DNA of 64,000 nt, from positions 1,798,001-1,862,000 of the forward strand of contig NZ_CP131131.1 of assembly GCF_033705735.1 (NCBI RefSeq), in the 5' to 3' direction. A program made the position numbers and the translations under genes. Position 1 is the first letter of the stretch. Every line of letters begins with the position of its first letter. The DNA comes from Shinella zoogloeoides. GTDB lineage: Bacteria > Pseudomonadota > Alphaproteobacteria > Rhizobiales > Rhizobiaceae. Shown one piece after another: positions 36,775 through 45,428 of this stretch. Under the pieces are notes generated by a model. It searched no databases. It was not told the DNA's origin and worked only from the letters and a program-made list of their open reading frames with translations.

Positions 36775-38063
36775 GTTTCGACCTGATCGTGAAGGGCGGT
36801 ACGCTGCCCGATGGAACCGTCGCCGATATCGGCATCAAGGGCGAGAAGATCGCCGCCATCGAGCCACGCCTCGAAGCGGCGGCCGGCCGCGTGGTCGATG
36901 CCACCGGCAACCTCGTCAGCCAGCCCTTCATCGACCCGCATTTCCACATGGATGCGACGCTGTCCTACGGCCTGCCGCGCATCAATGCCTCCGGCACGCT
37001 GCTCGAAGGCATCGCGCTCTGGGGCGAGCTGAAGCCGCTCCTCACCCATGAAGCCGTCAAGGAGCGGGCGCTCGCCTATTGCGACTGGGCCGTCTCGATG
37101 GGCCTGCTCGCCATCCGCACCCATGTCGATACCTGCGACGACCGGCTTCTCGCGGTCGAGGCGCTGCTCGAGGTGAAGAAGGAGATCGCACCCTATATCG
37201 ACCTCCAGCTCGTCGCCTTCCCGCAGGACGGCCTCTACCGCTCTCCCAACGCGCGGGAAAACACCATCCGCGCGCTCGACCTGGGCGTCGACATCGTCGG
37301 CGGCATTCCGCATTTCGAGCGCACCATGGACGATGGCAGGCGTTCCGTCACCGAGCTTTGCGAGATCGCCGCCGAACGCGGCCTGATGGTCGACCTGCAT
37401 TGCGACGAGACCGACGATCCGCTGTCTCGCCATATCGAGCAGCTCGCCTACGAGACCCAGCGGCTCAGCCTGCAGGGCCGCGTGGCCGGCTCCCACCTGA
37501 CGTCCATGCATTCGATGGACAACTACTACGTCTCCAAGCTGCTGCCGCTGATCGCCGAGGCCGGGGTTTCGGCCATTCCCAATCCGCTGATCAACATCAT
37601 GCTGCAGGGCCGGCACGATAGCTATCCCAAGCGCCGCGGCATGACCCGCGTGCCGGAAATGCTGAAACACGGCATCCGCGTCGGCTGGGGCCAGGACTGC
37701 GTGCTCGATCCCTGGTATTCGCTCGGCACCGCGGACATGCTCGACGTCGCCTTCATGGGCCTGCACGTCGCGCAGATGTCCTCGCCGGCCGACATGCGCA
37801 CCTGCTTCGACATGGTCACGAAGGTCAATGCCGCCATCATGGGGCTCGATCATCTCGGGCTGGAGGTCGGCAAGACGGCGAGCCTTGTAGTGCTCGACGC
37901 AGGCAACCCCATCGAGGCGGTGCGCCTGCGGGCCGAGCGCCTGTGTGTCGTCGCGAAAGGCAAGGTCGTGGCCGAACGCGAAAAGCGCGACACTGCCCTT
38001 TCCATCAAGGGACGCCCGTCGAGCATCAACCGCCGCCATGTCGTGCCGCCGCAGGCGCAGTAA
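36771..38063 (+). CDS. codA: cytosine deaminase-family amidohydrolase
   Basis: A 430-residue cytoplasmic metal-dependent hydrolase. The start at 36771 follows a GAAAGG-type site and overlaps the permease stop. Compared from memory with E. coli CodA, the metal ligands line up with a constant offset of four: H57 and H59 (DPHFHMD), H210, D309, with Q152, E213 and H242 also kept. The block NPLINIMLQGRHDSYPKRRG is strongly CodA-like. The one striking change is C310, where E. coli CodA has Asp314, a substrate-contact residue (GQDC against GHDD). The enzyme therefore may prefer a related N-heterocycle rather than cytosine. It would act on the compound brought in by the BMP importer. Confidence 0.82.
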   Translation: MSFDLIVKGGTLPDGTVADIGIKGEKIAAIEPRLEAAAGRVVDATGNLVSQPFIDPHFHMDATLSYGLPRINASGTLLEGIALWGELKPLLTHEAVKERALAYCDWAVSMGLLAIRTHVDTCDDRLLAVEALLEVKKEIAPYIDLQLVAFPQDGLYRSPNARENTIRALDLGVDIVGGIPHFERTMDDGRRSVTELCEIAAERGLMVDLHCDETDDPLSRHIEQLAYETQRLSLQGRVAGSHLTSMHSMDNYYVSKLLPLIAEAGVSAIPNPLINIMLQGRHDSYPKRRGMTRVPEMLKHGIRVGWGQDCVLDPWYSLGTADMLDVAFMGLHVAQMSSPADMRTCFDMVTKVNAAIMGLDHLGLEVGKTASLVVLDAGNPIEAVRLRAERLCVVAKGKVVAEREKRDTALSIKGRPSSINRRHVVPPQAQ

Positions 38064-38064
38064 A

Positions 38065-38109
38065 GGGTCGGGAGCGCACCGGACCCGGACCGGTCCGGTG
38101 CTGCGACCC
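38065..38109 (+). terminator. stem-loop terminator after the deaminase gene
   Basis: An outer pair GGGTCG/CGACCC encloses a perfect 10-base stem GCACCGGACC/GGTCCGGTGC with a 6-base loop. It starts 2 bases after the stop and is followed by TATTGCTCTTT, a mild U-rich tract. It plausibly ends the importer-deaminase transcript. Confidence 0.7.
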
Positions 38110-38193
38110 TATTGCTCTTTCAACGGAGCAGCCATTGCGTTAAAAGTGGCGTGACAGATACTTCAATGCCGGCCGCGGCTTCGGACGATACCG

Positions 38194-38640
38194 ATGCGGA
38201 TGACGCTTCATACCGACTATGCCCTGCGCATGCTGATCTATCTCGCCAGCCGGCGGGACGGCGTCTGCACCGTCAACGACGTGGCGGAGGCCTACGGGTT
38301 GTCGCGCAACCACCTCCTCAAAGTGGCGCAGACGCTGCGCGATCTCGACCTTGTCGAAACCGTGCGTGGCCGTAGCAGCGGCATTCGTCTCGGCAAGAAG
38401 CCGGAAGACATCGGCATCGGGGCATTGGTGCGGGCGACGGAGGAGGAATTCTCGCTCGCCGAATGCATGCAGGCCGGAGGCGGTCGCTGTGTCATCTCGC
38501 CGGCCTGCCGGCTGAAGGGCATGCTGCACGAGGCGCTCGGCGCCTTCCTGGCCGTTCTCGACAAATACACGCTGGCGGACATCGTACTGGACCGGGCCCT
38601 GCTTCGCCCCCTGCTCGACATCGATATCCAGGCGGCATGA
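38194..38640 (+). CDS. nsrR: Rrf2-family regulator NsrR (NO-sensing, Fe-S)
   Basis: A 148-residue Rrf2-family repressor. It opens with the typical LHTDYALRMLIYLA and a winged helix (VNDVAEAYGLSRNHLLKVAQTL). Three cysteines follow in the pattern C-x7-C-x5-C (AECMQAGGGRCVISPACRLKG split over about 91-111), which matches the cluster ligands of NsrR. NsrR binds an iron-sulfur cluster that reacts with nitric oxide, relieving repression of NO-protective genes. It stands at the left border of the denitrification genes. Its own targets cannot be assigned with certainty, but the next genes on either strand are candidates. Confidence 0.85.
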   Translation: MRMTLHTDYALRMLIYLASRRDGVCTVNDVAEAYGLSRNHLLKVAQTLRDLDLVETVRGRSSGIRLGKKPEDIGIGALVRATEEEFSLAECMQAGGGRCVISPACRLKGMLHEALGAFLAVLDKYTLADIVLDRALLRPLLDIDIQAA

Positions 38641-38671
38641 GGGGAACGACGATGCCAGTGGAGATGCACCC

Positions 38672-38959
38672 ATGACCGCGCCGTTCGTTCTCAATCGGGA
38701 TGTAGATGGACAGTTCCTGCTGCCGGCGGACATGCTCGCTGAACGGTTCGGCTGGCCGACGCAGACTTTTCGCGACTACATGCGCCGGGGTCTCGTCGTA
38801 TCGCGCGTCGAGCGCGGCGAGGGAGAGGATGCCGGCCGGTGGCGGCTTTCGGTGCGCTGCGGAAACCGGCGCTGGCAGGCCGTGGTGGAAGCCGACGGCA
38901 CGATCGGCGCACAGCACCTCGACGTCCTGTCAACTTCAGGCCCCGCGCCCCAGCGGTAG
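38672..38959 (+). CDS. small conserved protein (DUF6522-like)
   Basis: A 95-residue soluble protein with no signal peptide. The sequence (MTAPFVLNRDVDGQFLLPADM, then AERFGW, TFRDYMRRGLVVSRVERGEGED and WRLSVRCGNRRWQAVVEADG) resembles, from memory, the DUF6522 family often seen near nitrogen-oxide genes. It starts 31 bp after nsrR in the same direction, so it is probably cotranscribed. Its function is unknown. The alternation of charged and hydrophobic residues suggests a compact mixed alpha-beta domain. Confidence 0.65.
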   Translation: MTAPFVLNRDVDGQFLLPADMLAERFGWPTQTFRDYMRRGLVVSRVERGEGEDAGRWRLSVRCGNRRWQAVVEADGTIGAQHLDVLSTSGPAPQR

Positions 38960-39000
38960 CCGGCCTCTGCGTGGAGCCGAGCACCACGCACGATGACGAC

Positions 39001-39150
39001 CTAGACGAAGATCATCACGGCCGCATAGCCGATCGCGATCAGGATCAGGCCGACGACAAGCATCGGCACAAGGCTGCTTCCCTCGACATCTCTGCCGCTG
39101 ACATTCTCGCCGGAGAACACCAGAGGCTTGCGGATTTCGTTCTGATCCAT
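39001..39150 (-). CDS. 49-residue small membrane protein
   Basis: A short intact frame: MDQNEIRKPLVFSGENVSGR, then DVEGSSLVPM and one hydrophobic helix (LVVGLILIAIGYAAVMIFV) up to the stop. An AGGAG site lies 5 bases before the ATG, and codon use is like the surrounding genes. The N-terminus is polar, so the likely topology is a single span with a cytoplasmic head. It is transcribed toward nsrR-DUF6522, which end 41 bp away. A partly palindromic, AT-rich segment sits 19-33 bp upstream. No family is recognised. Placement between nsrR and nap suggests a nitrogen-oxide role, but that is inference. Confidence 0.7.
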   Translation of the reverse strand: MDQNEIRKPLVFSGENVSGRDVEGSSLVPMLVVGLILIAIGYAAVMIFV

Positions 39151-39461
39151 GACCGCTCCTATTAATGAGGTAAATAATATACCACTTTAACATAGCCAGC
39201 GACGCGACAAAATAGCGCCGTTCGCTGCCGCGATGCGCGCTGGGAACGATGAATGGGAAATAAAGGTGAACGGTGCCAGCGGAGCGTACGGAAGGCCCGT
39301 CACGCTTGCCTCATCTGGCTCCGTGACCGGCAAGCCATGGCTTCAGCGGCGTCCGTGCGGCATTCCATCCGCAAACGCTTCAAGCCTTGTAGAAATACCG
39401 GATGCATGTCCCACACGGCTACCGCTCGTTACGATGGCGGAAAACGTCGTGGGTGCCGCCC
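39151..39461. other. 311-bp intergenic region upstream of the 49-aa gene
   Basis: This gap contains the ribosome-binding site and presumed promoter of the 49-residue gene. It includes an AT-rich element GGTAAATAATATACC (39169-39183) with inverted GGTA/TACC ends. The remainder shows no convincing coding frame: the frames present are short, arginine-rich and lack ribosome-binding sites. I see no RNA gene or mobile element. Confidence 0.5.
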
Positions 39462-40406
39462 TTACGTCGCGGCGAGAACCCCATCTTCCTGCACGGCGGC
39501 TTCGACCGCGATCCTCGCCATTTCAAGCGCAGCCTCCCGGGTCTTCGCCGCGGCGATGAAGCGGCCGTTGTGGCAGAAGGTTGCGCCGGCAACGCCGCAA
39601 GCCGCGGCGAGGGCCTCGCCGGTCAGGCCGGCCCAGGCCGCAGGAAGATCTGCCCGCAGCTCGAAGCCGTCGCTCGACCGCCGGATGCCTGTCAGGCACC
39701 AATCGGTATCGCGCGGATGGACGACGAAGAGAAGATGATCGGCGCCCGCCTTCACGATGGCAGGCCGGAAAGGCATTCCCATCGGCAGTTCGAGCACGCG
39801 CCCATCGCCGGCCGCGGCGATCGCCCTGAGAACGATGGCCTCGGCACGCAGTTTCGCGGCCGCCTGCCCTATGGTCGCCTCGACGAAACTGCGCGCGATC
39901 GCAAGCGCGGCGTGAAAGGCCCGGTCGTCCGCATCCGGCGCCCGGTCGTCGAAGACCGGCTTGAGCGTTTCCAGAAGGACCGGCAGGGTCAGCTTGCTCA
40001 GGGCGCCGGCCGCCGAGGAGCTGAGCGCACCGTTATCCATGAGGTCGACCGGCAGCACGAAATCGAGGTCGAAGCCCGCATGGAGGGCGTCGATATCGGA
40101 AGCGGGAATGCCGAGGTCCTTCAGGTAGTCCCGGCCAAACCGGCGCCAGATCAGCCCGAACGAGCTGAACGGCTGGCCATCGTCGCGCAGCGGCGCGCCG
40201 CGCTGGTGATGATCGAAAATCCCGGCATCCGGATCATAGGCGCCGCCGACATCATAGACGATCCTGTCCGGACCCGGCGTAATCCATTCGGGCGCCCGGC
40301 TGCGAACGAGGCGGGCAGCGGGGAACAGACGCGTCAGGATCACGCTCGACAGCAGCTCGTCCGCATGGAAGCCGCCGGAATGGGTTACGAGAAAGTCGGG
40401 GGCCAT
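39462..40406 (-). CDS. MYG1/UPF0160-family metal-dependent hydrolase
   Basis: A 314-residue protein of the MYG1 family, whose eukaryotic members are nuclear/mitochondrial 3 prime-5 prime RNA exonucleases of the DHH-like fold. Motifs: LVTHSGGFHADELLSSVIL at the N-terminus (residues 6-24), VYDVGGAYDP, then IFDHHQRG, and later THSGG-linked Asp/His positions consistent with a two-metal site. The ATG at 40406 starts the conserved domain; a longer frame adds an unconserved stretch. It lies downstream of napC in the same direction, with 161 bp between, so it may be independent. Its bacterial role is unknown. Confidence 0.8.
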   Translation of the reverse strand: MAPDFLVTHSGGFHADELLSSVILTRLFPAARLVRSRAPEWITPGPDRIVYDVGGAYDPDAGIFDHHQRGAPLRDDGQPFSSFGLIWRRFGRDYLKDLGIPASDIDALHAGFDLDFVLPVDLMDNGALSSSAAGALSKLTLPVLLETLKPVFDDRAPDADDRAFHAALAIARSFVEATIGQAAAKLRAEAIVLRAIAAAGDGRVLELPMGMPFRPAIVKAGADHLLFVVHPRDTDWCLTGIRRSSDGFELRADLPAAWAGLTGEALAAACGVAGATFCHNGRFIAAAKTREAALEMARIAVEAAVQEDGVLAAT

Positions 40407-40567
40407 GCCGGTCAACCTGTCGATGGTTCTGCGTTTCGGATCAAGGGGTCGGATACCCGTTGGCCATCGCGGTTTCAAGGGGGCGAGCCGTCCGCATCAC
40501 GGTCTTATGGAACACGTCGACGCCTTCGCCCTGCCGAGCGCAGGTTCCGCCATCTCCGAAGCGACCT

Positions 40568-41278
40568 TCAATACGTCGTCATGCCATGCGCGCTGGCGAC
40601 GGCGCGGCGCAGGTCGCCAATGGCATCGTTCGAGGCGGCCGGCAGTTCCCGGCCCTCGAGGTCCTTCGGCATCTTCCAGCCGGGATCGACCCCTTCCATG
40701 TTGGGAAGCTCGTGCGCGATCCCCTTGTGGCAGTCGATACAGGTCGCCTTGCCGGTCAGCAGATATTTCGCGTGGATGTCGGCGGCGCGCTGGGTCTGCT
40801 TGGTGAAATCCATCGCGACGGCGGAATGGCAGTTGCGGCATTCAAGGCTGTCATTCGCCTTGAGGCGCGCCCATTCGTGCTTGGCAAGCTCCAGGCGCTT
40901 GTCGAGGAATTTCTCGCGCGTGTTGATCGTTCCGAAGATCTTGCCCCAGACCTCCTTGGACGCCTGCATCTTGCGGGCGATCTTGTCGGTCCACTGGTGT
41001 GGCACATGACAATCCGGACAGGAAGCGCGCACCCCGGAGCGGTTGGTGAAGTGCACCGTGTTGGTCAGCTCCTGATAGACATTGTCCCGCATCTCGTGAC
41101 AGGAGGTGCAGAACTTTTCCGTGTTGGTCAGTTCCAGCGCCGTGTTGAATGCGCCCCAGAACATGACGCCGCCGACGAAGCCGCCGAGTGTCAGGAAGGC
41201 GAGGCTGAGCGTTGCCGCCGGCGTCGTCAAGAGGGTCCATACCCAGAGCAGGATTGCCTTGATGCGCGCCATCGTCAT
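40568..41278 (-). CDS. napC: periplasmic nitrate reductase tetraheme c-type cytochrome NapC
   Basis: A 236-residue membrane-anchored cytochrome. One N-terminal helix (about 22-42) is followed by four CxxCH heme sites at about residues 57, 87, 147 and 180, the NapC/NirT pattern. It takes electrons from quinol and passes them to NapB-NapA in the periplasm. Its ATG overlaps the napB stop (ATGA). It is the last gene of napEFDABC. Confidence 0.95.
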   Translation of the reverse strand: MTMARIKAILLWVWTLLTTPAATLSLAFLTLGGFVGGVMFWGAFNTALELTNTEKFCTSCHEMRDNVYQELTNTVHFTNRSGVRASCPDCHVPHQWTDKIARKMQASKEVWGKIFGTINTREKFLDKRLELAKHEWARLKANDSLECRNCHSAVAMDFTKQTQRAADIHAKYLLTGKATCIDCHKGIAHELPNMEGVDPGWKMPKDLEGRELPAASNDAIGDLRRAVASAHGMTTY

Positions 41279-41766
41279 TCACTTCCCGCCTGCGTGACAC
41301 CCAGCTCGCTCATGTCCTTGAACGTGTTGCCGACGAGCGGCTTGCGGTCGGCCTGCGGCACATGGCAGGCGGTGCAGAAATAGCGGCGCGGCGAGACGTC
41401 GGCGAGCATCTGGCCCTCGCGGGTCATGTAATGGGTGATGCTGATCATCGGCGCACCGGCATCCTGCGAGAACTCGCGCTTGTGGCAGGAGAGACAGCGG
41501 TTGGCATTGACCGAGAGCTGGTAGCCGTCGATCGAATGGGGGATGATCGGCGGCTGCTCAGGATAGGCGCGCATGCGCCGGACATCGTCGATGACCCATT
41601 TCGGCAGCGGATCGGCCGGCAGGGTCTGCATCTTGTCGCCATCCGGGCCGGACAGCTGCGGCACCATCTGCGCCATGGCGCTCGTGGCGATGACGGCTGC
41701 GCCGATGGCAGCGAAAACCCACCCTGGAGAAGGGGTCAGGCGACGGGTTCGATCTTGACTGCGCAT
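41275..41766 (-). CDS. napB: periplasmic nitrate reductase diheme subunit NapB
   Basis: A 163-residue periplasmic cytochrome c. A signal peptide spans about residues 1-32 ([17 protein letters not shown]). Two CxxCH sites are at about 91-95 (RCLSCH) and 131-135 (FCTACH), with the conserved [10 protein letters not shown] between. The start at 41766 lies inside the last 31 bases of napA; the longer frame upstream is a napA shadow. It forms the NapAB complex and relays electrons from NapC. Confidence 0.94.
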   Translation of the reverse strand: MRSQDRTRRLTPSPGWVFAAIGAAVIATSAMAQMVPQLSGPDGDKMQTLPADPLPKWVIDDVRRMRAYPEQPPIIPHSIDGYQLSVNANRCLSCHKREFSQDAGAPMISITHYMTREGQMLADVSPRRYFCTACHVPQADRKPLVGNTFKDMSELGVTQAGSE

Positions 41767-44240
41767 TTCTTGAAATCCGTCTGTTTCGAGATGGGATCGG
41801 TGGCGTCGAGCGTGACCTTGTTGATGAGCTGGCTGGCATCGAACCACGGCACGAAGATCACGCCGGGCGGCATGCGGTTGCGCCCGCGCGTCTCGACGCG
41901 CGAGCGAATCTCGCCGCGCCGCGAGACGATGCGGATCTCGGAGCCCTGGTTGAGGCCGCGCTTGCGGGCATCGTCCGCATTCATGAAGCAGCGCGCGCCG
42001 GGGAAGGCCTTGAAGAGCTCCGGCACACGCATGGTCATCGAGCCGGAATGCCAATGCTCCAGCACGCGGCCGGTGACGAGCCAGGTGTCGTATTCGTCAT
42101 CCGGGGACTCGGCCGGCGGTTCGTAGGGCACGGCGATGATCGCCGCCTTGCCGTCCTTGTTGCCGTAGAACTTCACCCCTTCGCCAGGTTTCACATAAGG
42201 GTCGTAACCCTCGCGGTAGCGCCACAGCGTTTCCTTGCCGTCGACGACGGGCCAGCGCAGGCCGCGGACCTCGTGATAGGTGTCATAGGGTGCAAGGTCA
42301 TGGCCATGGCCGCGGCCGAAGGTGGCATATTCCTCGAAGAGGCCCTTCTGAATGTAGAAGCCGAAATGCTGCGCCTCGTTGTTGTCGTGGTCCGGCTTCA
42401 CCTCGTCGATGGGGAATTTCGCGACATCGCTTTCGGCATAAAGCACCTGATAGAGCGTCTTGCCCTTGTATTGGGGATTGGCGGCGAGAATCTCCACCGG
42501 CCAGACCTCGTCCGTGGTGAAGCGCTTGGAGAACTCGACGAGCTGCCAGAGATCGGAGCGAGCCTCGCCGGGCGCCTGCACGAGCTGGTGCCAGACATGG
42601 GTGCGCCGCTCGGCATTGCCATAGGCCCCTTCCTTCTCCACCCACATGGCCGCCGGCAGCACGAGGTCGGCGCTCATCGCCGTGATCGTCGGATAGGCAT
42701 CCGAGACGACGATGAAATTCTCCGGATTGCGATAACCCTGATAGGTCTCGTTCGCGGTGTTGGGCCCGGCCTGGACGTTGTTGTTGACTTGCACCCAGTA
42801 GAAATTGAGCTTGCCGTCCTTCAGCATCCGGTCCTGCTCAACCGCGTGATAGCCCGGTTTTTCCGGAATGATGCCATGCGGGATGCGCCAGATTTCCTCC
42901 GCATGCTTGCGATGCTCCGGGTTCGTCACGGTCATGTCGGCCGGCAGGCGATGGGCGAAGGTGCCGACCTCGCGCGCCGTGCCGCAGGCGGACGGCTGGC
43001 CGGTCAGCGAGAACGGGCTGTTGCCGGGCTCGGAAATCTTGCCTGTCAGAAGATGCAGGTTGTAGACCATCTGGTTCGCCCAGACGCCGCGCACATGCTG
43101 ATTGAAGCCCATGGTCCAGAGCGACATGACCTTGCGGTCCGGGTCGGCATAGAGCTCGGCGAGCTGCTTGAGGAAGCCGGCCTCGACGCCGGTCATCTCC
43201 ACGGCCTTTTCCAGCGTGTATTCGGCGACATGCGCCTTGAAGGCCTCGAAGTCGATCGCTTCGGTCCTGGTGGGATCGGCGGCATTCGCCGCCTTCGTTT
43301 CCTTCGGATCGTCGGGCCTGAGGCCGTAGCCGATATCGGTGACGCCGCGCACGAATTTCGTGTGGTTCTTGACGAAATCCTCGTTCACCCGGCCGGACTG
43401 GATGATGTGATTGGCGATGTAGTTGAGGATGACGAGGTCGGTGCCCGGCTTGAAGACCATGGGGATATCCGCAAGGTCCATGCTGCGATGGGTGAAGGTG
43501 GAGAGCACCGCCACGCGCACATGCTCGTTGCCGAGCCTCCGGTCGGCGATGCGTGTCCAGAGGATCGGGTGCATCTCCGCCATGTTCGAGCCCCAGAGCA
43601 CGAAGGCGTCGGCATGCTCGAAATCGTCATAGCAGCCCATCGGCTCGTCCATGCCGAAGGTGCGCATGAAGGCGTAGGCGGCCGAGGCCATGCAATGGCG
43701 GGCGTTCGGATCGAGATTGTTCGAGCGGAAGCCGGCGCGCATCAGCTTGGTCGCAGCATAGCCCTCGAAGATCGTCCACTGGCCGGAGCCGAACATGCCG
43801 AGCGCGGTCGGACCCTTCTCCTTCAGCACCTTCTTGGCCTGCTCGGCCATCACGTCGAAGGCCTCTTCCCAGGTGATGGGCTCGAACTCGCCGTCCTTGG
43901 CATAGGCGCCGTTCCGCTTGCGCAGGAGCGGCGTCGTCAGGCGGTCGGCGCCGTACATGATCTTGGAAAGGAAGTACCCCTTGATGCAATTGAGGCCACG
44001 GTTGACCTCGGCCTGCATGTCGCCATGCGTGGCGACGACCTTGCCTTCCTTGACGCCCACCATGACGCCGCAGCCCGTGCCGCAGAAGCGGCAGGGCGCC
44101 TTGTCCCACTTGATCTCCAGCGCGCTCACGCCGCCCGGCACGGGCTGGGCGGCGGCGGGTAGCGCGATGCCGGCTGCTGCTGCCGCGACACCCGCCGCCT
44201 GCGCCTTCAGGATATCACGCCGCGTCAGTTCGCTGCCCAT
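41736..44240 (-). CDS. napA: periplasmic nitrate reductase catalytic subunit NapA
   Basis: An 834-residue molybdoenzyme that reduces nitrate to nitrite in the periplasm. A Tat signal ([13 protein letters not shown]) covers about residues 5-32. The [4Fe-4S] cysteines are C50, C53, C57 and C85, and the molybdenum ligand is C183 in [13 protein letters not shown]. Length and order match full NapA with bis-MGD domains. The gene overlaps napD at its start by 26 bases and napB at its end by 31 bases, giving strict coupling. It is complete with no disruption. Confidence 0.97.
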   Translation of the reverse strand: MGSELTRRDILKAQAAGVAAAAAGIALPAAAQPVPGGVSALEIKWDKAPCRFCGTGCGVMVGVKEGKVVATHGDMQAEVNRGLNCIKGYFLSKIMYGADRLTTPLLRKRNGAYAKDGEFEPITWEEAFDVMAEQAKKVLKEKGPTALGMFGSGQWTIFEGYAATKLMRAGFRSNNLDPNARHCMASAAYAFMRTFGMDEPMGCYDDFEHADAFVLWGSNMAEMHPILWTRIADRRLGNEHVRVAVLSTFTHRSMDLADIPMVFKPGTDLVILNYIANHIIQSGRVNEDFVKNHTKFVRGVTDIGYGLRPDDPKETKAANAADPTRTEAIDFEAFKAHVAEYTLEKAVEMTGVEAGFLKQLAELYADPDRKVMSLWTMGFNQHVRGVWANQMVYNLHLLTGKISEPGNSPFSLTGQPSACGTAREVGTFAHRLPADMTVTNPEHRKHAEEIWRIPHGIIPEKPGYHAVEQDRMLKDGKLNFYWVQVNNNVQAGPNTANETYQGYRNPENFIVVSDAYPTITAMSADLVLPAAMWVEKEGAYGNAERRTHVWHQLVQAPGEARSDLWQLVEFSKRFTTDEVWPVEILAANPQYKGKTLYQVLYAESDVAKFPIDEVKPDHDNNEAQHFGFYIQKGLFEEYATFGRGHGHDLAPYDTYHEVRGLRWPVVDGKETLWRYREGYDPYVKPGEGVKFYGNKDGKAAIIAVPYEPPAESPDDEYDTWLVTGRVLEHWHSGSMTMRVPELFKAFPGARCFMNADDARKRGLNQGSEIRIVSRRGEIRSRVETRGRNRMPPGVIFVPWFDASQLINKVTLDATDPISKQTDFKKCAVKIEPVA

Positions 44241-44499
44241 CAGCCTCGTCCTCTTCCGTATAGATCTGTTCGAAAACCATGTTGGCGGCGATCACGCCGT
44301 CGATGAGGGAGATGCGCATGAGCGTATCGCCGAGTACGCCGGTGCTCGGCCCTTCGATCACCACGACGATCTTGCCCTTGTCCGCGCCGTGCACCTCGAC
44401 ATTCTCGAAGCCCGCAAGGGCCGCAAGGATGCTGTCGAGGCAGCCGGGCTTGGCGGCGATCACCGCGCTCGAAATGTGATGGGGCCGCGCCTCAGGCAT
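44215..44499 (-). CDS. napD: NapA maturation chaperone NapD
   Basis: A 94-residue cytoplasmic chaperone that binds the NapA Tat signal until cofactor insertion is finished. The ferredoxin-like fold pattern of NapD is visible: [19 protein letters not shown], then [17 protein letters not shown] and [19 protein letters not shown]. It overlaps napF by 8 bases and napA by 26. Standard length. Confidence 0.93.
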   Translation of the reverse strand: MPEARPHHISSAVIAAKPGCLDSILAALAGFENVEVHGADKGKIVVVIEGPSTGVLGDTLMRISLIDGVIAANMVFEQIYTEEDEADGQRTDAA

Positions 44500-44992
44500 G
44501 GATAGCCTCCGCGTTCAGCGGCACGGCTGCGACCGCACCGACGGGACAGACGGAAATGCAGGCGCCGCAGCCGGTGCAGGCGCTCGCGATAAGGTCCGGC
44601 ACGAAAGGCCCGCCGCGCACCGGGCGGAAGCGGATCGCCGCCGTCGGACAGACGTCGCGACAGGCCTGACAGTCGACCCGCTGGAACGACAGGCAGGTGG
44701 CGGCAAAGGAAACGATGTGGTCGAAACGGTGAATATGGCCGGTCGTGAAGACCGGCTCGGGACAGTGCTCCGCGCAGGCGCCGCAGAAGGTGCATTCGCC
44801 GAGGGTGAAATCGAGCGCCGGCAGGCCATCGGCCAGGCTGATAATGCTGGCCGGACAATGCTCGACGCATTGGTCGCAGCCGGTGCAGGCAGCAAGCGCG
44901 TCTTCCACGATGCCCGGCGGCCGGATGCAGGCGGCTTCGCTCCGCTTCCCGCCGCTCAGGAAATCGCGTCTCGACAAGGCCTCCCGCTTCAT
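44492..44992 (-). CDS. napF: ferredoxin-type protein NapF
   Basis: A 166-residue iron-sulfur protein with three or four [4Fe-4S] cysteine clusters: CTGCDQCVEHCP, CTFCGACAEHCP, CQACRDVCP and CTGCGACISVCP. It carries an N-terminal SRRDFLSGG stretch, without a clear export signal. NapF is a cytoplasmic accessory linked to assembly or maturation of NapA. It follows napE by 11 bp. Confidence 0.93.
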   Translation of the reverse strand: MKREALSRRDFLSGGKRSEAACIRPPGIVEDALAACTGCDQCVEHCPASIISLADGLPALDFTLGECTFCGACAEHCPEPVFTTGHIHRFDHIVSFAATCLSFQRVDCQACRDVCPTAAIRFRPVRGGPFVPDLIASACTGCGACISVCPVGAVAAVPLNAEAIHA

Positions 44993-45003
44993 CGCGACGC
45001 TCC

Positions 45004-45195
45004 TCAGTGCCCGGGCGGGCCGGGGGGCCCGTAGACGATCTGGAACATCCAGACGAGGAAGCCGTAGCCGCCGACCACCCCCACCGCGACGATGGGCCAG
45101 ATGCCGAAGGCAAGAATGAAGAAAGTGATCAATTCACGGCGCCGGCTCGGCTTTCCAGCCTCCGGCGACAGATGTTCTGTCGTGACTTCGGACAA
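45004..45195 (-). CDS. napE: small membrane protein NapE
   Basis: A 63-residue protein with a polar N-terminus and one or two hydrophobic stretches (ELITFFILAFGIWPIVAVGV and GGYGFLVWMFQIVYG), typical of NapE. It is the first gene of the nap operon, about 100 bp from a perfect FNR box. The function of NapE is not established; it is common in alphaproteobacterial nap operons. Confidence 0.88.
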   Translation of the reverse strand: MSEVTTEHLSPEAGKPSRRRELITFFILAFGIWPIVAVGVVGGYGFLVWMFQIVYGPPGPPGH

Positions 45196-45290
45196 GCCTC
45201 GTTCCTCCGCGACAAGAGCACTGAGTAAAGTATAGCACTCGCAGGCGGAAAAGGAAGTATAATCAATTATACGGCATCGTCTTGCTGTAA

Positions 45291-45304
45291 TTGATAAATA
45301 TCAA
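45291..45304. promoter_or_regulatory. FNR-type box upstream of nap
   Basis: TTGATAAATATCAA is an exact match to the FNR/FixK/Anr consensus TTGAT-N4-ATCAA. Its centre lies about 102 bp before the napE start, so with a 60-base leader it would sit near -41.5 for class II activation. It differs from the TTGCx-type boxes before nir, nor and hemN, implying oxygen control of nap by an FNR or FixK protein encoded elsewhere. Confidence 0.8.
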
Positions 45305-45428
45305 CTGTCGATATATTTGCAAAAATACAACGATTGATGTTTACAGATTTACTAAATTGCCATGCAAGAGCATCACAACCGGATGTGCTTCGATAATTTT
45401 AAGCTTGATACACCCGCATCGGGGCAAT

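Noticed and set aside
39233..39559. A 108-residue plus-strand frame in the gap before the MYG1 gene
   Set aside because: It is Arg- and Pro-rich, overlaps the end of MYG1, lacks a ribosome-binding site and resembles no family. I treated the gap as non-coding.
42048..44162. A 704-residue plus-strand frame opposite napA
   Set aside because: NapA motifs on the other strand are complete; this frame has none and is a codon-bias shadow.
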